Origin: Oligoflexia bacterium
GTDB lineage: Bacteria > Bdellovibrionota_C > UBA2361 > JBGSMV01
DNA length: 64,000 bases
Direction of reading: 5' to 3'
NCBI GenBank assembly: GCA_019694515.1
Contig: JAIBBU010000012.1
Span: 30,409-94,408 of the forward strand
Below the pieces are notes generated by a model. The model was not told the origin of the DNA. It ran no database searches and worked only from the letters and a program-made list of their open reading frames with translations. The translations under genes and the position numbers were made by a program. Position 1 is the first letter of the stretch; every line of letters begins with the position of its first letter. Shown piece after piece: positions 17,762-25,990 of this stretch.

Positions 17762-18218
17762 AAGGGAGTCAAGTCATAAGCGGGATTCTGTTGAGGATTT
17801 CTCCCCGACGACCATTCATCTGGGCCTAATGTCGCCATTAAGCTCAAGCGGCTCACCCGGATGCCGAACGCGGGCAGCGTTCTCCGGTTCAACCTCAAAG
17901 AGGTCAACCCGGTATGCTCCTTACTCGGCCTTGCATTGACTGGGGTTTGCCAGGCCGGTGTGTTACCACACCGCCGGTAGGCTCTTACCCTGCCGTTTCA
18001 CCCTTACTCTACCCTTTTTAAGTTCTCCGAGCCTGCAGCCCTCAAGCACTTAAAAAGGCCCTCAAGAACTTAAAAAGGGTAGAGCGGTTTATTTTCTGTG
18101 GCACTTTCCCCCGGTTACCCGGAGCTGCCGTTAGCAGCCAGCCTGCCCTATAAAGTCCCGACTTTCCTCCACCGCGGCTCGAAAGCTGCGGCAGCGGTCG
18201 TCAACTTGACTCCCTTCT
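17762..18218 (-). ncRNA. rnpB: RNase P RNA, bacterial class A, with expanded P12
   Basis: The catalytic RNA that matures tRNA 5' ends. On the minus strand the conserved blocks appear in order: GGAGGAAAGTCGGGAC (CR-I), CCACAGAAAATAAACCGC, AAGGGTGAAACGGC, GGGTAAGAGCCTACCG, GGCAAACCCC, AGATGAATGGTCG and ACAGAATCCCGCTTA. The ends pair as P1 (GGGAGTCAAG with CTTGACTCCC). It is about 457 nt, longer than the usual 350-400, because of an enlarged P12 region (see the repeat entry). The 5' end is about 8 nt past the stop of the zinc-ribbon gene and the 3' end touches the next GTG, so it may be excised from a longer transcript or have a promoter inside that gene. Confidence 0.95.
18007..18084 (-). repeat. 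20-bp inverted repeat plus 20-bp tandem duplication inside rnpB P12
   Basis: Arms 18007-18026 and 18065-18084 are perfectly complementary over 20 bp and form P12. Inside, units 18039-18058 and 18059-18078 are direct tandem copies of one 20-bp unit differing at one base (c/a at the ninth position). The second unit overlaps one P12 arm. Because the 3' copy belongs to the stem, either copy could pair with the opposite arm through ACTTAAAAAGG, giving two registers. The equivalent region of E. coli RNase P RNA is only about 20 nt. Confidence 0.9.
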
Positions 18219-18225
18219 GGGACGC

Positions 18226-18936
18226 TTACACTACCACTATTCTACCACAGCCGGGGCATTTTACTACCTTATCGCCACGTAGAATTTGAACCACGGTTTG
18301 CGGTCCAACCTGCATATAGCAGCTTCCACACCGCTCCTTTTCGATCTTGGCCACCGGCGAGCCTGGATACTTTTCCCGGACCCGCTCATAGATCTGGATG
18401 GCGGCGCTGTCCACGAGCTTCACGATCTCAGTTTTGGCCGCCAACTTTTCGCCTTCGCGGATCTCTAGGGTTTTTAATGTTTCAAGCGCTTCAGCGGCGA
18501 ATTCCGAGGCCCGCTCTGTCAGACTTTTTAGATGTGCAGAAATCTGGGCCAGATCTTGGTCCAGCTTCTCTAGATCTTCAAGCTGCTTAATCAAGAGATC
18601 CTCATGTGAATCCAGCTGTTGTGCCGAGTGCTCTATTTCCCGCTCCGCAGCCTGCTGCAGCTTGTAGTTGTTCAGGGTCGTCAGAGCTTTACGGCGCTGG
18701 GTGAGCTTTTCTCGCTCTTCCTTCAAACTTTTTTCATCGCGCGCGTAACGAGTCCGCCGCTCCTCGATAATCTTGTGGCGGCTCAGCCGCTCCGCCTCAC
18801 TCTTTTTAATGGCTGCGGCGAACTCCTTTTCCTGCGCTTCGATTTTTTTTCGTTCAACCTGGATGGAAGCCAGTACGGCGTCAATTTGGCTTAGGTTTTG
18901 GAGTTTAGTGGCTAGTTCCGGTTTTTCATCAGACAT
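18226..18936 (-). CDS. Coiled-coil protein with C-terminal C4 zinc ribbon
   Basis: 236 aa. Residues about 10-170 are a long antiparallel-type coiled coil rich in Glu/Lys/Arg. The C-terminus carries CGSC (203-206) and CPGC (227-230), a four-Cys zinc ribbon. This is the layout of the CT398/HP0958 (FlgZ) family, whose members bind nucleic acids or sigma-54/flagellar mRNA in some species. The specific role here is unknown. It lies directly upstream of rnpB, so both could share a transcript, and its start region faces the divergent tRNA gene. Confidence 0.88.
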   Translation of the reverse strand: MSDEKPELATKLQNLSQIDAVLASIQVERKKIEAQEKEFAAAIKKSEAERLSRHKIIEERRTRYARDEKSLKEEREKLTQRRKALTTLNNYKLQQAAEREIEHSAQQLDSHEDLLIKQLEDLEKLDQDLAQISAHLKSLTERASEFAAEALETLKTLEIREGEKLAAKTEIVKLVDSAAIQIYERVREKYPGSPVAKIEKERCGSCYMQVGPQTVVQILRGDKVVKCPGCGRIVVV

Positions 18937-18997
18937 GCTCCCCTATTATTGAGGATCTGCAGCAAAATACAACGTGTAGCATCAAATTAGCGCATTA

Positions 18998-19026
18998 TTG
19001 ACAGGGAAAGCCCCCGCCAATAATCT
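18998..19026 (+). promoter_or_regulatory. Candidate promoter of the CAU tRNA gene
   Basis: A perfect -35 TTGACA (18998-19003), a 17-bp spacer and a -10-like TAATCT (19021-19026), about 67 bp before the mature tRNA 5' end. The -10 is weak against consensus, but the -35 and spacing are ideal. Confidence 0.5.
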
Positions 19027-19092
19027 GCCAAGCAGCATCTGCGCACTTCTCCAGCCGCACCACTCGAGGGCGGTAGGCCTAGTGCGCCTTGC

Positions 19093-19166
19093 GGCCCTGT
19101 AGCTCAGTTGGTTAGAGCAGCCGGCTCATAACCGGTTGGTCGCTGGTTCAAGTCCAGCCGGGGCCA
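19093..19166 (+). tRNA. tRNA with CAT anticodon, probably tRNA-Ile2 (lysidine type)
   Basis: Full cloverleaf: acceptor GGCCCTG/CGGGGCC, D arm GCTC..GAGC, anticodon stem CCGG/CCGG with loop CTCATAA, T arm GCTGG-TTCAAGT-CCAGC, discriminator A and no encoded CCA. The CAT anticodon could mean elongator Met, initiator or Ile2. The acceptor and T arm are almost the same as E. coli tRNA-Ile2 (GGCCCC acceptor, TTGGTCGCTGGTTCAAG), and acceptor position 1 is paired, which excludes the initiator. Ile2 would need TilS to convert C34 to lysidine. Confidence 0.92.
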
Positions 19167-19167
19167 T

Positions 19168-19253
19168 ATATCTGGCATTTTTGCTGACGCAAAAATCGCC
19201 CGGCCTGATATCTGGCATTTTTGCTGACGCAAAAATCGCCCGGCCTGATATCT
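19168..19253 (+). repeat. 40-bp tandem repeat (2.15 copies) directly after the tRNA
   Basis: Units 19168-19207 and 19208-19247 are identical over all 40 bp, followed by the first 6 bp of a third (19248-19253). Each unit contains a hairpin ATTTTTGC-tgac-GCAAAAAT. The first unit starts one base after the discriminator base, so the repeat is in the tRNA trailer. There is no T-tract after the stems on either strand, and the units have no coding logic. The remaining gap to 19473 shows nothing else recognisable. Confidence 0.9.
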
Positions 19254-19473
19254 AGGAGCTCGGATCCTCGCTGGCCCAGGCTCCAGGAAAGGCATTCCGC
19301 CGGCAAAACGTCTCTCCTGACGATTTGATCTGTCATCGCTGTGCGAGCTGCGCAACCTAGCAGACTCCCTTCAGGGCGCTCTAGCCCCACCCCCAGCCGA
19401 AAGTCCAGGCTACGTTCACCCGCTTCCACCAAAAATTGCAGTACACCGCTCTTTTGTTATACCATCGCGCCCC

Positions 19474-20589
19474 ATGGGTTTTAGTTGCGGCATCATCGGT
19501 CTTCCTAACGTCGGTAAATCGACGATCTTTAACGCTCTCACGTCGGCCAAGGCCGCGTCAGCGAACTTCCCCTTTTGCACCATCGAACCCAACACCGGTG
19601 CAGTACCGGTCCCCGATCCGCGCCTGGAGGTGCTTTCAGAGATCTGCAAATCAGAGAAGATTATCCCGACTCAAATTCTTTTCGTGGATATCGCCGGGCT
19701 GATTCGAGGCGCATCAAAAGGCGAAGGACTCGGCAACCAATTTCTCGGTCATATTCGAGGGGTCGATGCCGTAGCACACATTGTACGCTGCTTTGATGAT
19801 CCCAATATCATTCACGTCGAGGGCAGCGTCGATCCGCTCCGCGACATCGAAACCATCGACACTGAGCTAATCTTGGCTGACCTAGACTCAGTACAGAAAC
19901 AGTTCACTAAGTTCGAAAAGGTCGCAAAAAGCGGTGATAAGACAGCCAAAGCTATAATGGAGGTCTTAACTCCACTGGAAAAACATCTCTCCTCGGGTAA
20001 ACCCGCCCGTTCCTACAGCGGCCCAGGCTCCGACGAGGCTAAAAGTGAAGTGTTCTCCACCCTCCTCACCTCCAAGCCAACTTTGTTCGTCGGCAACATT
20101 GCAGAAGATCAGCTCCACACGGAACCGAATATTAACGCACCGGTGACTGCGCTAGACCGCCTGGCTAAGTATGCCCATGAAAATGGCGCGGGGCTGGTGA
20201 CGATTTGCGGCAAGATCGAGTCCGAGATCGCGGAGCTTCCGCGCGAGGAGCGCCGCGCTTATCTGGATGAGCTTGGATTTAAGCAATCGGGACTAGATCA
20301 ATTAACCTTGGCTGGATACAAATTATTAGAATTGATCACGTTTTTTACGGCCGGCCCAAAAGAAACACATGCCTGGACCGCAAAACGTGGAACCCTGGCT
20401 CCCCAATGCGCAGGCAAGATTCATTCCGATTTCGAAAAGGGCTTTATCCGGGCCGAAGTAATTAGTTACGAAGACTACGTCCCGGCCGGAGGCGAGGTAA
20501 AAGCGCGAGAGCTAGGAAAACTGCGCGTTGAGGGTAAAGAGTACCAGATGCAGGATGGGGATATAGTTCATTTTCGCTTCAACGTCTGA
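19474..20589 (+). CDS. ychF: YchF/OLA1-type P-loop ATPase
   Basis: 371 aa translation-associated NTPase of the Obg clade that prefers ATP. The P-loop GLPNVGKST lies at 9-17, followed by the switch region (FPFCTIEPNTG) and DIAGLIRGASKGEGLGNQFL (G3). The usual NKxD specificity motif is replaced by NIAE (GNIAEDQ), as in YchF proteins. The C-terminus has a coiled-coil insert and a TGS domain ending DGDIVHFRFNV. Length and motifs are canonical. It ends 81 bp before the convergent histidine kinase gene. Confidence 0.97.
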   Translation: MGFSCGIIGLPNVGKSTIFNALTSAKAASANFPFCTIEPNTGAVPVPDPRLEVLSEICKSEKIIPTQILFVDIAGLIRGASKGEGLGNQFLGHIRGVDAVAHIVRCFDDPNIIHVEGSVDPLRDIETIDTELILADLDSVQKQFTKFEKVAKSGDKTAKAIMEVLTPLEKHLSSGKPARSYSGPGSDEAKSEVFSTLLTSKPTLFVGNIAEDQLHTEPNINAPVTALDRLAKYAHENGAGLVTICGKIESEIAELPREERRAYLDELGFKQSGLDQLTLAGYKLLELITFFTAGPKETHAWTAKRGTLAPQCAGKIHSDFEKGFIRAEVISYEDYVPAGGEVKARELGKLRVEGKEYQMQDGDIVHFRFNV

Positions 20590-20670
20590 ACTCGGCCGCT
20601 CTGACCTCGCAGCGATCTGAGCCCTGCACCGTACTTATCTTAGTTTCTTATCTTAATCCGATGGAAATTC

Positions 20671-22605
20671 TTAAGTTAGCAGGCCGGCCGGCCGTTCGAG
20701 CATTGCATCGACCTTCTTAGCCAGTTCATCCCGCGAAATCGGCTTGGCAAGGAATCCGTCCATTCCTGCCTCGTAGCAGCGCTTCGCATCCTCTTCCGTT
20801 ACGCTGGCAGAGAGCGCAATCACCGGCACATGGTTCTTGGTTTGACGCTCCAGCGCCCTTAACTGGCGCGTCGCTTCCAGCCCATCCATTAAAGGCATAT
20901 TAATATCCATCAGCACTAGATCAACCTTAAGACTTCGCAACGTGTCCAGGCATTCGATCCCATTATTCGCCACCAAGACTTTGTAGCCTCTCTTTTCCAG
21001 GATGCGTTTGGCCAACGCCTGGTTAACGGCCTGATCTTCGACCACCAAAACTGTCCGAAGATTGTCAGCCGCACGGGGTGGCGCCGGCTTGGTGTAGGTC
21101 TGCGCAAAATCGATCGCATTGGAGCGGGCCGGCACGATACTCAGGTCGCGCTCTACGGAGATAGAAACTTTGAAGATACTCCCCACCCCGACCTGGCTGC
21201 TTACTGAAACGTCTCCGTGCATAGCCTCCACTAATCGCGAAACAATCGCTAATCCCAAGCCGCTACCGCCAAAATTCAGCCGCGGATCCTTGATCTGCTT
21301 GAATGGCTTAAAAATGAGCTCCAGCTGTTCCGCGGGAATTCCAATGCCGTTGTCTTCCACGGCGAGCATCAATTGCACCTGCGTATTCGTTTCGGCTTCG
21401 GCTTCAACGCTCTCGATGCTCAAGCGCACCGTGCCGCCTTGCGCTGTAGCTTTGTGCGCATTTCCAATTAGATTCACCAAGATCTGCGAAATTCGCCCCA
21501 CATCGCCAATCAAATGATCAGGGACACTCGGACTAATGCGATGCTCCAACGCCACCCCTTTAGATTTAAAGGAATGCTCGAAGATCTTCATTGTCCGGCT
21601 GATAAAATCCCGCAGCGTAAATTTCGTCGGATGTAATGTAATGCGTGACACCTCGAATTTGGAGAAATCCAAAATGTCATTGATAATGGAGAGGAGCGAA
21701 TCCCCCGCGTTCTTGACCGTATTCAACAGGTCACGCTGTTCCGCGTCGAGCGAGGTATCTAAGATTTCATCCGTCATGCCCAAAATTGCATGCAGCGGCG
21801 TTCGCAGCTCATGGCTCATATTAGCAACAAAGAGCGACTTCGCCTTATCAGCAGCTTCGGCGCGATCCTTGGCTTGCCTTAACGATTTGTCGCGCTCATT
21901 CAGCTGCTCGAGCATCACGTTGAAAGCCTGAATCAACTCATTAACTTCATTATCATCAGTGGAGTCGAGGCGCAGGGAAAAATCATTGGTTTCGGAGACG
22001 GTGTGAGCGGCTAAGCGCAATTTCCTGATCGGGTTAATCACCCAAAGCTCTAACTTGTGTCGAAAGAATACTGCGACCAGAATTGAAAGCACCAACACGC
22101 CAAATGTCAGGGCGAGGATCCAAGCAAGCTGCTGGTACAAGGAATTGGGACTGACCTGAATCAACACCGAGCCCACGATCTCGCCATCTAAGGTAACCGG
22201 CTCGCGATAATTGAACGAATCCCAGGTCCAGATTGCATGCGACAACTGCGGTAATGCACGTTGTACAGGCTGGGTGATCGGAACTCCGAACTCGGCCAGG
22301 GACTTCCCCTGAGGATCCAACAGTGCGGCATAGCGGATTGAATCCCGTTCGTGCAGCGCGGCCAAGACGCGCTCCGCCGCCTCACGGTCGTTAAATGCCA
22401 GCGCCGCGCGCGATGTGCTCGCCACAATCGCGGTGATCGACCGAATCTCTTGCTTAAAGTAACGCAGCGAAGAAGATAAAGTCACCAGCAAGAACCCGAA
22501 TAAGCAGGTTAGCACGGTGATGGTAATCGCCAACAAAAATACCCGACTCAAATGTTCGGTAAGAGAATTACTGCCAGGGCGATTGGCGGGTGTGATTTTC
22601 TGCAC
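20671..22605 (-). CDS. CHASE8 hybrid sensor histidine kinase
   Basis: 644 aa inner-membrane kinase. TM1 is at about 22-45. A periplasmic domain at about 48-155 has the CHASE8 signature ([25 protein letters not shown]... [12 protein letters not shown]). TM2 lies at about 160-182 and HAMP at about 183-236. HisKA carries the phosphorylatable His265 (MSHELRTP), and the ATPase has [17 protein letters not shown] and [12 protein letters not shown]-terminal receiver has Asp567 and Lys621. All catalytic residues are present. CHASE8 is the domain by which YfiN answers to periplasmic YfiR, and a YfiR gene lies at 29915. No HPt domain is seen in the window. Confidence 0.94.
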   Translation of the reverse strand: MQKITPANRPGSNSLTEHLSRVFLLAITITVLTCLFGFLLVTLSSSLRYFKQEIRSITAIVASTSRAALAFNDREAAERVLAALHERDSIRYAALLDPQGKSLAEFGVPITQPVQRALPQLSHAIWTWDSFNYREPVTLDGEIVGSVLIQVSPNSLYQQLAWILALTFGVLVLSILVAVFFRHKLELWVINPIRKLRLAAHTVSETNDFSLRLDSTDDNEVNELIQAFNVMLEQLNERDKSLRQAKDRAEAADKAKSLFVANMSHELRTPLHAILGMTDEILDTSLDAEQRDLLNTVKNAGDSLLSIINDILDFSKFEVSRITLHPTKFTLRDFISRTMKIFEHSFKSKGVALEHRISPSVPDHLIGDVGRISQILVNLIGNAHKATAQGGTVRLSIESVEAEAETNTQVQLMLAVEDNGIGIPAEQLELIFKPFKQIKDPRLNFGGSGLGLAIVSRLVEAMHGDVSVSSQVGVGSIFKVSISVERDLSIVPARSNAIDFAQTYTKPAPPRAADNLRTVLVVEDQAVNQALAKRILEKRGYKVLVANNGIECLDTLRSLKVDLVLMDINMPLMDGLEATRQLRALERQTKNHVPVIALSASVTEEDAKRCYEAGMDGFLAKPISRDELAKKVDAMLERPAGLLT

Positions 22606-22750
22606 GCTTGAACACCAAGATCGGATTACGAACTTTCGAATGCACGATCAATCAAACAATAAAAACTTACCCGTAATCGTACGCTTAGCCAAGCTCAAAG
22701 CCCAAATAGTTCTACGAAATGTTAACGACGTAAACCGAGCGCTGCTGCAA

Positions 22751-24529
22751 TCAGGCCGACTTCTTTTCGACCTCGAGAATCAGCGCCGACTGCCCTGCAA
22801 TAAGGGCGCTAGATCGAAGCCGTTTCCGCTCTGTCAGCTGCACCAGCAGGGCCTCTAATTGCCGAGGCTCAACCGGCTTTGACAGATAGCCATCCATGCC
22901 GCTAGCCATACAGCGCTTTTGATCGTCTTTCATCACAAGCGCGCTGAGCGCATAGATACAGACCTGTCGATTGTCCCCCAGTTCGATCGAGCGAATTTGC
23001 CTGGTGACTTCCAGCCCGTTCATTCCGGGAAGTTGAATGTCCATTAGGATTAGGTCGAATCGGCCTTTTTCCAATCTTTTTAGACATTCCTCAGCTGAAT
23101 GGGAGACGGCGACCCGGTGTCCGAGGTTGGTGAGGAGTCGTTTGGTGAGAGAGGCGCTCACATAACTATCTTCGACGACCAGAACATCAAGACCTCCAGC
23201 GCACAGCTGCGAATTTTTGGCGGGAATGCGCGCACCCGCCGGCAGGGTAAGATGCAGGGCCTCTGAAAAAGGCTGGACTGGGATGAACATCCTTAAACTA
23301 GAAGATTGGCTGGAGGATCTATGAATGACCAACTCGGCTTCGGTCGACACAGCAGCAGCCGCCGATCTCAAAGCTCCAGGGATCTCGCTCACAGCTCCGT
23401 CCGCGAACACCCGCAACACGATCCTAAAGCCGTCTATAACTCGGTGCTTAATTTTAATACGCACTTTCTTTCGCGGAGCGGCGTCTAATATGGTCTCGAA
23501 AAAGGCACTAAACAGGCGCAGGAGGGCCTGCCGGTCAGCAACAATCCCGTCTGGGACAGAGTCGTCAACGCGACAGCTGAGCTTAACTCCACGCACGCCG
23601 GCACGTAGTTCAAAAACCTCAAAAACTCGCGACAACATTCCGCGCAGCGCAAACGGGGCCGTTGCGGCTTCACCATCTACTGGCCCGGATGGCTGCTGCG
23701 GCACACCATACACCTCCTGCATCGCGTCCAGGATGGGAAGATTTTCATCCTGCGCAGGCTTCCGCTCCAATAGCGGAGCCAGTCCTGGAAAGTGTTCCAG
23801 AAGTGCCGCAACTTCCGCTGTCGATGCAGATGTTTGGATTGAGCTGTCCGCCAGCAATATCGTTGCGATCTCGTCAATTTGGGGGAGATATGTACGACCG
23901 ACTCCATCTGGCCGCGCCTCCACTGTCAGCAAAGGTCGCACTGGCTCTGGAAGTTGGAGCGACCCATCCCTGATTCCATCAATGCGCAGACGTAGCAGCA
24001 CGCCTGGATTTCCCTGTACATGCGAGCACTCGCAAACCTCTCCGAGCAGCTCAAACCCCAAACTTTCCTGGTAAAACGACTTTACGCGGGGGTGCACTAC
24101 AATGATCCAATCCTGTACGCTAAGCCGAAGGCACCAATGAAATAGCGCTCTCAGGAGTCCCGCACCAACAATGCTGGTATTACCCAATCCGCTCTTTGGC
24201 GCAGGCGTCGCGTGACAACAAGCAAACTTCGTGCTCTCCAAAACCCGGCGTCCTAACCGCCGCAACTCTCGAAGTTTCTCCGGATAAATTGGATCACAAG
24301 GCAGACCCGCCGCTCCGTCCAGCTGGGCAGTGGCTGTGCCCACCACGCGCTTATCTTGCAATGTCACGAAGGTCGTGGACACCGGCAAGAAATCCCTTAG
24401 AAAGACCCTTAAGCCCGAGCGACGGGGCGACATTAACCCACTGCGACAATACTCATCGTGCACTAAATGAAGCGCCTGATAAAAATCGGAGAAATTTCGT
24501 ACGGGGACAATTTTCAAGGAACTGGGCAT
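22751..24529 (-). CDS. FeeM-like N-acyl amino acid synthase domain fused to kinase-like ATPase remnant and receiver
   Basis: 592 aa from the ATG at 24529 (an upstream TTG at 24559 is possible). Residues about 5-185 are a GNAT/autoinducer-synthase fold of the N-acyl amino acid synthase (FeeM) type: HDEYCRSGLM, RVFLRDFLPVSTTFVTL, VVGTATAQL, GLPCDPIYPEKLREL and VVHPRVKSFYQESLGFELLG. Residues about 295-415 resemble a histidine-kinase ATPase, but the N-box Asn/Asp pattern and G boxes are missing, and no phosphorylatable His region is seen. Residues about 447-568 are a complete receiver with Asp497 and Lys551. It lies 145 bp downstream-strand of the CHASE8 kinase. Production of an N-acyl signal or lipid under phospho-control is inferred. 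Confidence 0.8.
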   Translation of the reverse strand: MPSSLKIVPVRNFSDFYQALHLVHDEYCRSGLMSPRRSGLRVFLRDFLPVSTTFVTLQDKRVVGTATAQLDGAAGLPCDPIYPEKLRELRRLGRRVLESTKFACCHATPAPKSGLGNTSIVGAGLLRALFHWCLRLSVQDWIIVVHPRVKSFYQESLGFELLGEVCECSHVQGNPGVLLRLRIDGIRDGSLQLPEPVRPLLTVEARPDGVGRTYLPQIDEIATILLADSSIQTSASTAEVAALLEHFPGLAPLLERKPAQDENLPILDAMQEVYGVPQQPSGPVDGEAATAPFALRGMLSRVFEVFELRAGVRGVKLSCRVDDSVPDGIVADRQALLRLFSAFFETILDAAPRKKVRIKIKHRVIDGFRIVLRVFADGAVSEIPGALRSAAAAVSTEAELVIHRSSSQSSSLRMFIPVQPFSEALHLTLPAGARIPAKNSQLCAGGLDVLVVEDSYVSASLTKRLLTNLGHRVAVSHSAEECLKRLEKGRFDLILMDIQLPGMNGLEVTRQIRSIELGDNRQVCIYALSALVMKDDQKRCMASGMDGYLSKPVEPRQLEALLVQLTERKRLRSSALIAGQSALILEVEKKSA

Positions 24530-25125
24530 AGCGCTTACCACACCACAGGCAATTAACAATTATCAAAAAAATTTGGTCAGAGATCCGTTTTCGTCCGGAT
24601 GGGTAAGGTTGGACTAAGATACTATTTAGTGCCGACGATGACTCCGTGATCCCGCGGAAGACTTTTTCTCTCTAAAATTTCAAAACCTGCCTCACAAAAA
24701 GCTGTACATGCTGCCGCCACTTATTGCGCATGCCGCGCCGATTATTCTTTACTGGAAAATACGGAGAATCTAAAGCGGCAGCGGCTATTTTAAAGATAGC
24801 GTGGTTCTGCGTAATAAAAAAACGATTCCGTAACGCAGGCTCAGCGGGAGAATTTGCGAATTGGACACATCTCGAAGTCTGCAGTTGCGTAGGCATGGGA
24901 AAAAGCTTTTACCCTATTTTCATATTGCAACAAAAGTTCGCGCCGGGATTTTACTAGATACATTCCAACAAAAATGTGGTTTCAGTGTCGACCCAGCAGC
25001 ACCGCTGCCTTTATTCGGAAGCCGGCGTAAACGTCGTTTGGAGCGCACAGGTGAATGGCGTTAACAATTCGCAGCCGAGTAAAAAGAAGTTAGTATCATC
25101 CGAACGAAGGGAGCTGCTTGTCCGG
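24530..25125. other. 596-bp non-coding gap, AT-rich, nothing recognised
   Basis: No gene-like frame is convincing: the longest plus frame (24724-24957) is 77 codons of unlikely composition. No tRNA, repeat or terminator was found. It holds the upstream region of the FeeM-like gene and the end of the OmpR-type regulator gene, so part of it must carry a promoter. It is markedly more AT-rich than the flanks, which fits acquired DNA. Confidence 0.5.
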
Positions 25126-25842
25126 CTAGACTCTAGTTATCAGCCGATAACCCTGACGCCTCACGGCCTCAATCAGAACCGTCGTCGCTAAAAGTTTTTT
25201 TCGAAGCCGCACGATAAAGACATCGATTACACGTGAGGACTTGGCGCTGCCTCGACTGGGGAGTGTCGCAATGAGCTCCGCCCGCGAAACGCATTTACCT
25301 GAGCGCAGTGCTAACAGCATCAGAATCTCCAGCTCCGATGGACTCAATGCGATTTGGCCGGAAGAAGAATAGACTATCGATTGAAACACATCGATTTGCA
25401 GGTCTCCAATTTTAAGGTAGTTAGGTCCATTATGAGGCCGGACGCGGCGGAAACGCCTGCAAAGTAGAATAATCTTCGTGCCCAGCAGACTCGGAGAATA
25501 ACTCTTCAGGACATAATCGTCGGCCCCCTGCTCTAGACACTTCTGAATATCATTCTCTTCAGCGGTGCTACTGTAGACGATAATTGGAAGGGAAGCGGTG
25601 TGGGGATTTGCGCGCAGCTCGCGGCAAGACTCCGTGCACGATTGCCCAGGCACGTTATCAACTACAACCATCGCCGGTTTGTAATGCTCGGCCGTGCTAA
25701 GCAGCTCTGTCCCGTGTTGGATCCAACGAACTTCAAAACCTTGAGCAGCAAGTACGTTCCGAACAACGGTGCCACAGGTGATTTCGTCTTCAAGCAGAAG
25801 CACCTTAATGGGAGCACTAATCAAACGTGGTAAATCTGCCAC
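25126..25842 (-). CDS. OmpR/PhoB-type response regulator
   Basis: 238 aa. The receiver (about 12-125) has acidic Glu18/Asp19, phospho-acceptor Asp62 (VVVDNVPG) and Lys113. The usual Met after the Asp is Val. The winged-helix DNA-binding domain occupies about 143-238, with LSPSELEILMLLALRSGKCVSR and VIDVFIVRLRKKL, then the wing VRRQGYRLI. It could be the output regulator for the CHASE8 kinase or the receiver-bearing acyltransferase, but it is not adjacent to a simple kinase, so pairing is an inference. Gap to the flavoprotein gene is 148 bp. Confidence 0.92.
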   Translation of the reverse strand: MADLPRLISAPIKVLLLEDEITCGTVVRNVLAAQGFEVRWIQHGTELLSTAEHYKPAMVVVDNVPGQSCTESCRELRANPHTASLPIIVYSSTAEENDIQKCLEQGADDYVLKSYSPSLLGTKIILLCRRFRRVRPHNGPNYLKIGDLQIDVFQSIVYSSSGQIALSPSELEILMLLALRSGKCVSRAELIATLPSRGSAKSSRVIDVFIVRLRKKLLATTVLIEAVRRQGYRLITRV

Positions 25843-25990
25843 TGAACCGGCCTACCCCAAAAACTTAGACACGACGTGACGTAACTCGCTATTCACAAAA
25901 ATCTAGCAGAAAGTAAGCCAATCTGCGAGAAGGTATCACTAATTGCGGTGACCTGCAGCAATTTTTTAGGCTACAGATCTAGTCACTCGA

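Noticed and set aside
19168..19253. CRISPR array
   Set aside because: Two units are directly abutting with no spacers, and no cas genes are in the window.
19104..19432. Minus-strand frames over the CAU tRNA and repeat, containing LDLNQRPTGYEPAAL
   Set aside because: This peptide is the well-known false translation of the antisense of a tRNA gene. The rest translates the 40-bp tandem repeat twice. Not a gene.
24530..25125. Small ORFs in the AT-rich gap
   Set aside because: Short, with no ribosome sites and unlikely composition. Treated as intergenic.
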